Source: a virus
DNA: 23,448 nucleotides
IMG/VR virus record: IMGVR_UViG_3300034284_002254
Location: 1-23,448 of that record
Direction: 5' to 3' (one strand)
Under the pieces are notes generated by a model that saw only the letters and a list, made by a program, of their open reading frames with translations, did no database searches and was not told where the DNA came from. Shown piece after piece: positions 14,218-21,364 of the stretch. Each line of letters begins with the position of its first letter. Position 1 is the stretch's first letter. The position numbers and the translations under genes were made by a program.

Positions 14218-15618
14218 ATGGCAAAAAGAAAAGTACCCTGCCCTTACTGTAAAGGAGAAGTTTTAGCGACACAAAACGGAAGAGGAACTTCTTCTCAACC
14301 TTTATTTCCGAGAGTACAAAATTTTTTAACATCTATTGGAGATCTATTAGGGGCTTTAACTGGTGGTCAAAAAACAGTCTCACGTAAGGAAGCGTTAAAG
14401 GGTAAATGTAAGACTTGCGGAGGGTCTGGTCAAATTGAAGATGTCACAGATACAGCCGATGCAGATAAAGCTGCAGCTAATTATTTGGCTAGCGTGGCTG
14501 ACAAGATCGAAGAACTTAACCTGAAAAGAGGTAATTCTCCTGGTGGTAATATGTTGGAAAGGATTTCTGGGGTTAAGGTTACGATTGTTGGTACTACCCT
14601 TAATAATGCCCCTAGCGTAACAACTCACAAGGGTAAGGGGGCTAATCCAACTAGCCAAGAGGTCAAAGAAAAGGCTGCTGGTATCCCTCAAGGACCAGAG
14701 AAAGGTAAAGGTACTAACGTCATTACTGGCAACAACGTCCCTTCTAATGGGGGTGGTCTTTATTATATTCAGTGTGGTAATAAATTTAAATTGACGGCCG
14801 GGTCGCAAGGTATTGAAATCGGGTCTCACGGTCCAATTAACATTGACGGTTCTCAAGTTCGTTTAACTGGAGCTGAAGTCACGGTAGGAGGAAGTGGAGG
14901 TCCTACTGTTATTGAAGGAGATCATTTACAGGTTAATGGTAAGAGCATTGCTTTAACTCCTTCAGGTCAAGCCGGAGAGGTTGTCATTCAAGGTTCTGCT
15001 TCTTGTTCTGGAAATCTTAAAGCAGGAGGTGGTTACATAGAAAATATGTATTGTGCTTCTCTCACTATGCCTTCTACCCAAACCTCCTCTAAAGTAGCAG
15101 CTGGTACTACAGACTATATTACAGGACCTGCTAAGTGGTCAGGTATGTCAATTGGATTTACAAAATTGGCTGTACAAAATTTAATTAAATGGTTTCAAGA
15201 TAGTACCACAGATATTAATCTAGCTAGCAGCATGAGTCCATTAAACCCTAGAAGCATATTAAAAAATAACAATAATATGGCTAATTTAATCTATGCTATT
15301 CAAAGCATAGAAACAACACCAACAGGAATATGTATTACCTCCGCTGGTCCTGGTTTGGTTTATAATTTCCCACACGCCCATGCTTTACCAGACTCTCCCC
15401 ATACTCATGATATGACAGTACCTGCGATAAGCCACGATGGTAATTCTACAGCAGAAGTGGTTAGACAAAAATTCGAAGCAGCTGGTGGAAATAGTAAAGT
15501 TCCTTGTGGCCCTACAGAGAACGGAAATCTTTTAACAAAACTGGTTGGTGGTGTAGGGGGAGTAATTAAAGCAGGAACTAGTTTGTTTTCAAATGTAGAC
15601 CCTTATTCAAACGCCTAA
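14218..15618 (+). CDS. Tail spike/needle protein with zinc-finger-like N-terminus and HxH tip
   Basis: The 466-residue product starts with CPYCKGE (Cys8, Cys11) and a second CKTCGGSGQ (Cys64, Cys67), the CxxCxG pairs seen in DnaJ-type zinc fingers. Residues about 180-290 are short glycine-rich beta-strands (IEIGSHGPINIDGSQV, GAEVTVGGSGGPTVIEGDHL) as in the beta-helix of T4 gp5 or tail spikes. Near the C-terminus are HAH (386-388) and HTH (395-397), the HxH metal-binding pattern of trimeric spike tips in contractile tails. Following the hub gene, it is probably the membrane-puncturing needle. Its stop (TAA, 15616-15618) overlaps the stop of the opposing gene. Confidence 0.72.
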   Translation: MAKRKVPCPYCKGEVLATQNGRGTSSQPLFPRVQNFLTSIGDLLGALTGGQKTVSRKEALKGKCKTCGGSGQIEDVTDTADADKAAANYLASVADKIEELNLKRGNSPGGNMLERISGVKVTIVGTTLNNAPSVTTHKGKGANPTSQEVKEKAAGIPQGPEKGKGTNVITGNNVPSNGGGLYYIQCGNKFKLTAGSQGIEIGSHGPINIDGSQVRLTGAEVTVGGSGGPTVIEGDHLQVNGKSIALTPSGQAGEVVIQGSASCSGNLKAGGGYIENMYCASLTMPSTQTSSKVAAGTTDYITGPAKWSGMSIGFTKLAVQNLIKWFQDSTTDINLASSMSPLNPRSILKNNNNMANLIYAIQSIETTPTGICITSAGPGLVYNFPHAHALPDSPHTHDMTVPAISHDGNSTAEVVRQKFEAAGGNSKVPCGPTENGNLLTKLVGGVGGVIKAGTSLFSNVDPYSNA

Positions 15619-16139
15619 ACTACTTTAATATATTCGGAAATGATTTTCTTAGCGATAGGTAGATAATTAAAGTCTGTAATAGAATCCAAGGGAATATTAC
15701 GCACCATTTCCACAAACTCGATATAATTTTTTTGTTTATCATAATCTGGAACTACACAATCACAAGACATTTGTGTGAATGCTGTATCTACTCTTTCTTC
15801 CACACAACAGGTTAAATTATGAAAAGAAGTAGACATTAATTCTTTATTTTTACTTTTAATATACTCTAAACAATTATCTAAAGGAATTTCATCAGGTTCT
15901 TGTAGATCTTCAATTTTTTTAAATTCATGGTTTGGTCCGAAATAACTATATTTTAATCTCTCATAAGGATGAACCGGTACTGCACTCAATGAGGCGGTCA
16001 TTTCTTGTTCTAAAGAAGTAATAGTGTGAGTAAAAGATGTAAGGTCGTTTTTAAATTCTAAAAATTCTGGAGTCTGTAAAGAAGTTAAAGTAGCAGTTAA
16101 AAGAGAAGATAACTGATCTACAATGGTATTAGAAGTCAT
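15615..16139 (-). CDS. Unknown protein with Cys pairs, downstream of phoH
   Basis: I do not recognise this 174-residue protein. The N-terminal half is helical and Thr/Ser/Leu-rich. The centre has a P-Y-E-R-L-K-Y-S-Y-F-G segment, then Cys-Cys (LTCCVEERVD) and Cys-x-Cys (SCDCVVPDYD) about 20 residues apart, which could bind a metal or form disulfides. The C-terminus (LPIAKKIISEYIKVV) is amphipathic. It is the third gene of the leftward phoH cluster and its stop overlaps that of the spike gene (CTAA). A degenerate late element (ATAAATT, on the minus strand at 16151-16145) lies 5 nt before its ATG. Confidence 0.62.
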   Translation of the reverse strand: MTSNTIVDQLSSLLTATLTSLQTPEFLEFKNDLTSFTHTITSLEQEMTASLSAVPVHPYERLKYSYFGPNHEFKKIEDLQEPDEIPLDNCLEYIKSKNKELMSTSFHNLTCCVEERVDTAFTQMSCDCVVPDYDKQKNYIEFVEMVRNIPLDSITDFNYLPIAKKIISEYIKVV

Positions 16140-16155
16140 GAAATAATTTATGTCT

Positions 16156-16647
16156 TTAAATAAAAAGTTCTCCTAAAAACCCTTCCCATTGCTCATGATG
16201 GGCTGCTATATCCTTTTGTTCGTGACTGATAAAAACGCTTTTAGATACTTGACGATAAAAAGAAGGAGAAGGAGCTCCATGGTATTTCCATCTATTTTCC
16301 ATAGCCTTAACTCTAAAAGACAAGGCCATCAAGGTTTTAGATGCGAATTCTAAACCTTCATCGTCAATTAAAGAAGGAAGTACCTCTTTGGGTTTATCTA
16401 AAAATTGATATATGGTTATAGCTACTCGATGGCATTCATCTTCAGAAGAAGCAAATTTAGCAGTCAAACAAAGAAGACATATAATATCCAATGCATTCGT
16501 GGTGAGAATTTTGTCTTTCTCTAAAACAATTTTATTACCTATAGCCTCTCTTAAAGACAAACGGGAGGAAGGATCTTCTAAAAACAATTCTTTAATTGTT
16601 TTACATTCTTTCTTTCCGTAAAGTTCTTCTATTAATGCCAACGGCAT
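16156..16647 (-). CDS. Unknown helical protein, downstream of phoH
   Basis: I do not recognise this 163-residue protein. It is mostly helical, with the blocks IEELYGKKECKTIKELFL, LDIICLLCLTAKFASSEDECHRVA and LMALSFRVKAMENRW, and a C-terminus rich in His, Glu and Trp (HEQKDIAAHHEQWEGF). It begins 8 nt after the phoH stop and is presumably cotranscribed with it. ATAAGTA, one base from the late core, lies 5 nt before its ATG. No enzyme motif is visible. Confidence 0.62.
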   Translation of the reverse strand: MPLALIEELYGKKECKTIKELFLEDPSSRLSLREAIGNKIVLEKDKILTTNALDIICLLCLTAKFASSEDECHRVAITIYQFLDKPKEVLPSLIDDEGLEFASKTLMALSFRVKAMENRWKYHGAPSPSFYRQVSKSVFISHEQKDIAAHHEQWEGFLGELFI

Positions 16648-16655
16648 AAAAATAC

Positions 16656-17429
16656 TTATGAGATTTTAGTCTCACGATAGAGTTGAACCTTCTCAATAAT
16701 GAATTTAAGAATTTCAGATCTCATAATATCTTCTTTAGTAAACTCTACACAATAGATGCCTTGTTTTTGAGATTCCTCATCATTGAACAAATCAAACATA
16801 GCTTTGAAACCTGATTGCTCTTTATGTTTCAAATCTGTTTGCATGGGGTCACCCAAAATGAAATATTTGGTGAATTTACCGATACGAGTCAAAGAAGTTA
16901 ATAATTCTGAAAAATTGGCGTTTTGAGCTTCGTCCACGATAACTGCTTTAGCATTATAAGACGCCCCTCGAAGATAATTGACAGGCATTCCTTTAACTCT
17001 TTCATCAGCATGAAGTCTTTTAATATCACCAGAAGGAAGCAATTCTTCTAATTTATCATTAAGAACAGAAACGAAAAATTGTAATTTTTGATCTGCATCT
17101 CCTGGAAGTGTGCCCATAGAATGAGCAGCACTCTCTACAATAGTTCGCACATAAATGATGTCACTAATTCTTTTAGAATTCAAAAGTTCTAAAGCAGAAT
17201 ATACTGCTAATATAGATTTAGAAGTACCAGCTGGACCAGAAAGAAACACAATTCTGGTATCTTTATGAGTAGCTAATTCTATAAAAGCTTTTTGTTTTTC
17301 TGTCCAATCTAACCCTCTCAAATTTAAAACATAATCTATTTTCTCTCTTTGATGAACTCTTGGAGAGGTATCTTTAGTGGCTTCTGAATTAGTCGGGTTA
17401 ATAATTTTTGTTTTTTTAATTTTTTTCAT
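16656..17429 (-). CDS. phoH: PhoH-like ATPase
   Basis: This 257-residue protein is a PhoH-family P-loop ATPase, a common marine phage gene thought to act in RNA or phosphate-starvation metabolism, though its phage role is unproven. Motifs in order are Walker A GPAGTSKS (65-72; a Ser at the position that is usually Gly), Walker B VIVDEAQN (163-170) and GDPMQTD (193-199). The conserved VRTIVESAAHSMGTLPG and the LRGASYNAKAVIVDEAQN segment fit the family. The first 30 residues are a basic, Ser/Thr-rich extension. Start at ATG 17429 is fixed by the leader structure just upstream. The gene is divergent from the nuclease-like gene at 17540 and has no Shine-Dalgarno. Confidence 0.93.
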   Translation of the reverse strand: MKKIKKTKIINPTNSEATKDTSPRVHQREKIDYVLNLRGLDWTEKQKAFIELATHKDTRIVFLSGPAGTSKSILAVYSALELLNSKRISDIIYVRTIVESAAHSMGTLPGDADQKLQFFVSVLNDKLEELLPSGDIKRLHADERVKGMPVNYLRGASYNAKAVIVDEAQNANFSELLTSLTRIGKFTKYFILGDPMQTDLKHKEQSGFKAMFDLFNDEESQKQGIYCVEFTKEDIMRSEILKFIIEKVQLYRETKIS

Positions 17430-17434
17430 GGTAT

Positions 17435-17460
17435 AAAAAAAAGCAACCTACAAAGGTTGC
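17435..17460 (-). terminator. Intrinsic terminator in the phoH leader
   Basis: On the minus strand a 7-bp perfect stem (GCAACCT/AGGTTGC, 17460-17454 and 17449-17443) with loop TTGT is followed by eight Ts (17442-17435). It ends 5 nt before the phoH ATG at 17429. It lies between a minus-strand late promoter and phoH, so transcription starting there should end before the gene unless it is read through. Confidence 0.85.
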
Positions 17461-17503
17461 CTGTTGCTGATGAATAATAAAATGTTGATACTTTCAATAG
17501 CAT
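17435..17503 (-). ncRNA. Possible short terminated leader RNA upstream of phoH
   Basis: If transcription starts about 7 nt after the late element and ends at the T-run, the product is a roughly 65-70 nt RNA with a 3' hairpin and U tail, which is the size and shape of a small RNA or an attenuated leader. The start site is inferred from T4 promoter geometry, not seen. No known RNA family is recognised. Confidence 0.35.
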
Positions 17504-17505
17504 CG

Positions 17506-17517
17506 TTATTATTTATC
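17506..17517 (-). promoter_or_regulatory. T4-type late promoter on the minus strand, upstream of phoH
   Basis: On the minus strand this reads GATAAATAATAA, with core ATAAATA at 17516-17510. It is identical over 12 bases to the elements before gp21 and before 4840. Transcripts would begin near 17503 and meet the terminator stem about 43 nt later. Confidence 0.72.
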
Positions 17518-17539
17518 ATTCAAAGTTAAATATTAAACG

Positions 17540-19030
17540 ATGTCACAAGATTACTTTTTGTCTAAGGTTTATGAGTCTGTAAGAAATCAAACAGCTCCTC
17601 CTTCCAATAAACCACAAAATCTCAAACAAGCTTACTATCGGGTTATTTTAGAACAAATCAATGAAGATGCAGATATCTTAATGCAAGACCGAGATGCAGA
17701 AGGAAAACCTGTCGGTGACGTAGAAGAATTTAAAGTCTCTGATACAGTAGCTAGTAAAATAAAATCGGAAATTAGAAAAGAAACATCAACTGAAATAGAA
17801 GGTAAAAAAATTAACGTAACACAAATTATTGATGAAGTTCTAAGGGATAAAAATTGGGCAGGTAAAGGCAAAAAAGATATGAGTGAGTATCCAGAACTGT
17901 TAGAAAAAACATTGCAAATATTTGCGAATAAAGAATTAGTGTTAGAAAATTTAATAAAATATAAACAATTTGCTAATCAAAATGATTCTTATGTTGAGCA
18001 ATTTTTTTCTAATAATGTTAAAAAAAATATTTCACTATCTCAATTAATTCCTGATTGGTTTAATAATTTCTTTAAAGACAAAGATGGGTTGTCTGTTGCT
18101 AACAAACTTTGGGATATAAAAACTAAAGGCAAAACCAGTGTAGGAAAGGGTGAATTAATGTTTACCCTTATTTCTGATTCTAAAAAAGGAACAACGGGTG
18201 ATTTGTATTTTGATACTCTGGGTCACGTTGAAGTAAAAGGGTTAGGAGGGACGATGGGAGGAGATGCATTTGTTAACAATAAGACACCTGCGTTATTGAA
18301 TGATATATACACCCAATCGTCGGAAGGTACTACCTCGTTACCAGAAAAGATTTTAAATCGAGCTAAACAAAGCATTAAAAACACTATAAACAGCATCTTA
18401 AAAGAAAGAGAACTTAAAAGAAAAACACAGGAGTCTGATTTAGTAGGACTTCGACAAATAATCTTAAAATTGGATGAACTAGAATCTTTTAAAGAGTTTG
18501 AAGATCTTATAGACAAATCTAAAATACAACAAGTTCAAAAAAATGCTATTAAATCTGGTATTGAAAAGGTTTTAAAAATTAAAGAGAAAAAAATTAAAAA
18601 TACATATAGACCAGCCTTAGAAAGTTTTTTTACTTCTTTTAAAGAGTTAACAGACGAGCAATTAACAGAAGGAATTTTGGCTTCCAGATCTTATGAAAAT
18701 TTACCTTTAGAAGAATTAAGAGAAGCAATCTACGAAATAATTGTCAGTAATAAATCACAATTATTCAGTGAAACAGGATTAACCGCAAAATTTGACTATC
18801 TTATTACTGCTTTACATATTGTAGGTTATCAAGAAATGAAAAGGTTTTCTGGAATTTTATTCCTCAATGACAATACAAAAAATATGATTTACTATTCATT
18901 CACGAAAGATTCTTCTTTGGGTGATAGGTTGAAAAATGTTTTTCAATTTTTAATTGAAAAATCTCCAGCTGTCTATTTGACAATGAGTGAACAAGCCTTT
19001 TCTGTCGGAGTTTCATTTTCCAAAATTTAA
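17540..19030 (+). CDS. Predicted PD-(D/E)xK nuclease-like protein
   Basis: The 496-residue product has a helical, charged N-terminal region (1-190) and then GKGELMFTL (Glu205), GTTGDLYFD (Asp221) and HVEVKGLGGTMGG (Glu231-x-Lys233). The order E ... GD ... ExK is the core pattern of PD-(D/E)xK restriction-type nucleases. The following 250 residues are helical and Lys/Glu-rich (for example KIKEKKIKNTYRPALESFF), ending with a beta-like segment. Similar phage proteins exist in marine T4-like phages as structural or hypothetical products, and I recall this only loosely. Its role could be DNA processing during packaging, host DNA degradation or defence. A degenerate late element (TTAAATA, 17526-17532) lies 7 nt before the ATG. 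Confidence 0.55.
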   Translation: MSQDYFLSKVYESVRNQTAPPSNKPQNLKQAYYRVILEQINEDADILMQDRDAEGKPVGDVEEFKVSDTVASKIKSEIRKETSTEIEGKKINVTQIIDEVLRDKNWAGKGKKDMSEYPELLEKTLQIFANKELVLENLIKYKQFANQNDSYVEQFFSNNVKKNISLSQLIPDWFNNFFKDKDGLSVANKLWDIKTKGKTSVGKGELMFTLISDSKKGTTGDLYFDTLGHVEVKGLGGTMGGDAFVNNKTPALLNDIYTQSSEGTTSLPEKILNRAKQSIKNTINSILKERELKRKTQESDLVGLRQIILKLDELESFKEFEDLIDKSKIQQVQKNAIKSGIEKVLKIKEKKIKNTYRPALESFFTSFKELTDEQLTEGILASRSYENLPLEELREAIYEIIVSNKSQLFSETGLTAKFDYLITALHIVGYQEMKRFSGILFLNDNTKNMIYYSFTKDSSLGDRLKNVFQFLIEKSPAVYLTMSEQAFSVGVSFSKI

Positions 19031-19067
19031 GGTTGCTATAATCTCATAAATTTGCCATACTCTCATT

Positions 19068-19598
19068 ATGGCATTCTGTAAATTAGCTAACTATCAGGGT
19101 CAAGTATTCAAAGATATGAATCTTTGGGCACCTCCAGGAGCTTATGTTTTTGATGCTGAGACTCACGAACCTATAGAGGTCACAGAAAAAACGGCTTTTT
19201 ATACCACAGGAAACATGAGATTGGGTATCGGAAAATACCGAATCAATATGATCACACCAAACGGCAAAAAGGTTTATTGCAATAACTACATGATGGGAAG
19301 CACTAAAAAGCGTTTTTACGCTGTATGGGAACTCAAAGACAAGCCTTATACAGCTGAGGATATATTCGAAAAGTATGGTTATAAGGTTACACCAGACCAT
19401 CAACGAGTCAAAAAGTATAAATTGACTGGGCGAGTTAGGGTTAAAAAAACTGCTAAAATTCTTAGAGAACAAGGTCGATTAGAAGAGGCTAATCGCATTG
19501 AAAAAGAATTAGAAGAACATTTGAAAATGGGTAAGCGATATATTTGTCCTATTTGGATGGATTTTAAAACTGAAGAACAAAAAAAATCTTTTCATTAA
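19068..19598 (+). CDS. Unknown conserved-looking phage protein
   Basis: I do not recognise this 176-residue protein. The N-terminal 100 residues look like a small beta-rich domain (LANYQGQVFKDMNLWAPPGAYVF, then MRLGIGKYRINMITPNGKKV). The C-terminal 70 residues are basic and helical (KKTAKILREQGRLEEANRIEKELEEH) and end in CPIWMDFKTEEQKKSFH. The basic helical part could bind nucleic acid or a protein partner. It follows the nuclease-like gene on the same strand after 37 nt. No late element is seen close to the ATG, and a long antisense frame in this gene is a shadow. Confidence 0.6.
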   Translation: MAFCKLANYQGQVFKDMNLWAPPGAYVFDAETHEPIEVTEKTAFYTTGNMRLGIGKYRINMITPNGKKVYCNNYMMGSTKKRFYAVWELKDKPYTAEDIFEKYGYKVTPDHQRVKKYKLTGRVRVKKTAKILREQGRLEEANRIEKELEEHLKMGKRYICPIWMDFKTEEQKKSFH

Positions 19599-19639
19599 AG
19601 CGTGACACTTTTTACAAAATACTATTTAATTTTCAAGAT

Positions 19640-19978
19640 ATGATTACTAAAGAAACACAAGAGTTGGCTCGTCAAGTTAAAGCGACAAACATTCAAGTAG
19701 TTGTAGATGACCCTGAGTGGCAGACCTTGCGTCTCTGGCTCAAAGGAAAGTGGGCAGTCAAAGGTAAAGAGTGTGTTCAAAGAATGCGAAATTACTTTGA
19801 AGTGGATAAGGAAAATCCTTGGAGGGTTCGTCGTCTTTTGAATTATCTAACCTGTTCAGGGTTTAGAACAGGAGCTATTAAAGAACCTTCGGCAGACATC
19901 CTTCGAGAAGAAGTTCGTGAAGCTTGGCATAATCTCCTCGGTGAAAATGCTACATGCCGAACCGGTGGTAAGTTGTAA
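19640..19978 (+). CDS. Unknown small basic protein
   Basis: I do not recognise this 112-residue protein. It is helical, with Trp-rich patches (PEWQTLRLWLKGKWAVKGKE) and basic residues (RNYFEVDKENPWRVRRLLNYL). A small nucleic-acid-binding or structural adaptor role is conceivable but unsupported. It sits between other small rightward genes and has no Shine-Dalgarno before the ATG. Confidence 0.6.
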   Translation: MITKETQELARQVKATNIQVVVDDPEWQTLRLWLKGKWAVKGKECVQRMRNYFEVDKENPWRVRRLLNYLTCSGFRTGAIKEPSADILREEVREAWHNLLGENATCRTGGKL

Positions 19979-20021
19979 CCATCCTTGATTATTTCTTTCT
20001 TTGTTTTAAATTATTTTTAAT

Positions 20022-20198
20022 ATGGATAAAAATTTCCTTAAACAACTTGAGCGCATTGAAAATAAATTGGATTTAATTATTAAATCATTTTCTTTGGAAT
20101 TTTGTTCTCAAAAAGAAAAGAAAGAAGATCCAGATCAATATCATTTTCCTTGGTATAATAATTTTAAACCAGCGAATCCCACAGACGTTCTAAAGTGA
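20022..20198 (+). CDS. Small 58-aa protein, unknown
   Basis: This frame encodes 58 residues, starts MDKNFLKQLERIENKLDLII and ends TDVLK. The N-terminal half is a short amphipathic helix of heptad-like type and the C-terminal half is polar with a PWYNNF segment. The ATG is preceded by TTTTTAATATGG, like several other starts here. Its stop overlaps the next start by 4 nt (GTGA), a normal translational-coupling pattern, which supports it as real. Confidence 0.6.
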   Translation: MDKNFLKQLERIENKLDLIIKSFSLEFCSQKEKKEDPDQYHFPWYNNFKPANPTDVLK

Positions 20199-20506
20199 CT
20201 GCTTTTCAGTTAAATGAGGAACTTAAAGAAAGGTGTATTCTTTTAGGAGCTTCTAAGTGTTATACTCAATACATCGACCATCCTAGTTCACCCTTTTGGT
20301 ATAATGCAGTTAAGATGGGGCCACAAATGCATAAAAATTATGTTATGGTTATTTGTGGTCTAATAGACAATTATTTAGAAGAGTTTGACTTTTTAGGGTT
20401 TCAAGACACATCAACAGATGTCATGTTAAATCAGGATCATCGGTTTGTAGTATATTGTTTTTATAGTGATAAAGAAAATTTCAACAAAGAAATGAACCCC
20501 GCATAA
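20195..20506 (+). CDS. Small 103-aa protein, unknown
   Basis: I do not recognise this 103-residue protein, which starts at a GTG inside the previous stop (GTGA). It has an N-terminal helix with two Cys (EELKERCILLGASKCYTQY), a hydrophobic mid-part (NYVMVICGLIDNYLEEFDFLGF) and an Asp/Phe-rich end. The TAA stop lies inside the ATAAATA late element (20503-20509). Confidence 0.55.
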   Translation: MTAFQLNEELKERCILLGASKCYTQYIDHPSSPFWYNAVKMGPQMHKNYVMVICGLIDNYLEEFDFLGFQDTSTDVMLNQDHRFVVYCFYSDKENFNKEMNPA

Positions 20507-20509
20507 ATA
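20503..20509 (+). promoter_or_regulatory. T4-type late promoter overlapping a stop codon
   Basis: ATAAATA contains the stop of the upstream gene and lies 10 nt before the ATG at 20520. A 6-bp inverted repeat (GCATAA 20501-20506, TTATGC 20518-20523) flanks the intervening A-run and covers the start codon. Confidence 0.6.
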
Positions 20510-20519
20510 AAAAAAAATT

Positions 20520-20696
20520 ATGCCACTATCAAAAAACGAAATTGAATGCTTTGTAGATACCGCTATTGACGAAGCTATCTTTGAAATTTTTAAAAATGAA
20601 TTCAATACTCTCAAAGAGATTGAATATGCTATTGAATATCTTCAAACAAAAATTCAAGATTTAGATCCTGAAGACTTCGAAGATTTTATTTCTTAA
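20520..20696 (+). CDS. Small acidic 58-aa protein, unknown
   Basis: This frame encodes 58 residues, strongly acidic and helical, starting MPLSKNEIECFVDTAIDEAIF and ending LDPEDFEDFIS. It is preceded by a late element, and its TAA shares the bases TTAA with the stop of the convergent gene on the other strand. The high Glu/Asp content resembles small phage modulators or inhibitors that mimic DNA, but that is only a general resemblance. Confidence 0.6.
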   Translation: MPLSKNEIECFVDTAIDEAIFEIFKNEFNTLKEIEYAIEYLQTKIQDLDPEDFEDFIS

Positions 20697-21223
20697 AGAC
20701 CTTTAAGGTATTGAGAAGTATCAGCTGGTTGCTGTGTGCCTGGTAATTGAGAAGGAGTTTCTCCTACTTGTGCTGGTGTTTCAATTCCTGCTGTTTGTTG
20801 GTTCTTAGCTTCTGTTTGTTTGGTTTCTAAATAATCGACAATTTCTGATATAGAGTCCTCGTCATAGGTATTATCTATGACTTTAGGTTTTTCATCTTTT
20901 TGAGGAGGGACAGAAGTAACCCGAACTGTTAAATTATTAGTTGATTGATTTTCAGGAGACTTGACTGTGTTTTCACCACCCTTAAAAATAAAATCTATTT
21001 TTTGAGAAACCCCAGTTTTTTCGTCAATAAAATTAAAATACCCTTTACGGACGATATCCATAGCTGTTTTACGAACATCTGTTAATTTGTTAGGGTCCAA
21101 CAAATTTTTTTGTTTGATTTGTTGTAATAAAATAACAACATAATCATAAAAAGAAGGGTCATTCCGGTCTTCTACATTAAATTCTTTTAACAACTCAGAA
21201 TAGACTAAATCAAATTTTTTCAT
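20693..21223 (-). CDS. Unknown protein with Pro/Gln-rich tail
   Basis: I do not recognise this 176-residue protein. Its first 90 residues are helical and charged (DLVYSELLKEFNVEDRNDPSFYDYVV, IKQKNLLDPNKLTDVRKTAMDIVRKGYF), and the C-terminal 85 are low-complexity (Pro/Gln/Thr/Glu-rich), ending PADTSQYLKGL. Such tails often act as flexible linkers or peptide ligands. It lies on the minus strand between the lysis cassette and the small rightward genes. The start ATG is at 21223 and its stop overlaps the neighbouring stop by TTAA. Confidence 0.6.
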   Translation of the reverse strand: MKKFDLVYSELLKEFNVEDRNDPSFYDYVVILLQQIKQKNLLDPNKLTDVRKTAMDIVRKGYFNFIDEKTGVSQKIDFIFKGGENTVKSPENQSTNNLTVRVTSVPPQKDEKPKVIDNTYDEDSISEIVDYLETKQTEAKNQQTAGIETPAQVGETPSQLPGTQQPADTSQYLKGL

Positions 21224-21235
21224 TATATAATAATT

Positions 21236-21364
21236 ATGAGAAAGAAAATCTTTTTTACTATATTTTTCGTTTATTATTTTACTATCAATTTTCCAGAAAT
21301 CGTATACCTCTTTTGTTTAAGAGAGTGGTTGTATTTTAAAACTATTATTAAAGAATTGTTTTAA
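21236..21364 (+). CDS. Tiny hydrophobic protein (42 aa), candidate lysis-region modulator
   Basis: The 42-residue frame begins MRKKIFFTIFFVYYFTINF and is basic at the N-terminus and hydrophobic after it, so it could be a signal-anchor or small membrane protein. It points rightward, between two leftward genes, and its last four bases overlap the stop of the endolysin gene. It is preceded by TATATAATAATT, with no Shine-Dalgarno. It may be a short antiholin or just a chance frame in AT-rich DNA. Confidence 0.35.
   Translation: MRKKIFFTIFFVYYFTINFPEIVYLFCLREWLYFKTIIKELF

Noticed and set aside
14395-14856. A 153-codon minus-strand open frame inside the spike gene
   Set aside because: It lies fully inside a well-supported plus-strand gene, has no motif or start signal and reads like a codon-shadow of it.
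429-17532. Further degenerate late-like elements (TTAAATA at 429 and 17526, GTAAATA at 1922, minus-strand ATAAATT at 16151 and ATAAGTA at 16659)
   Set aside because: Their distance to the ATG is 5-7 nt, which is suggestive, but each has a mismatch to ATAAATA and such strings are frequent in AT-rich DNA, so I did not list them as promoters.
19037-19042. TATAAT box upstream of the gene at 19068
   Set aside because: No -35-like hexamer stands at a suitable distance, so it is not supported as a promoter.
19083-19472. A 129-codon minus-strand open frame inside the gene at 19068
   Set aside because: It is antisense to a plausible gene, with a Phe/Ser/Ile-rich sequence typical of shadows of Lys/Glu-rich genes in AT-rich DNA.
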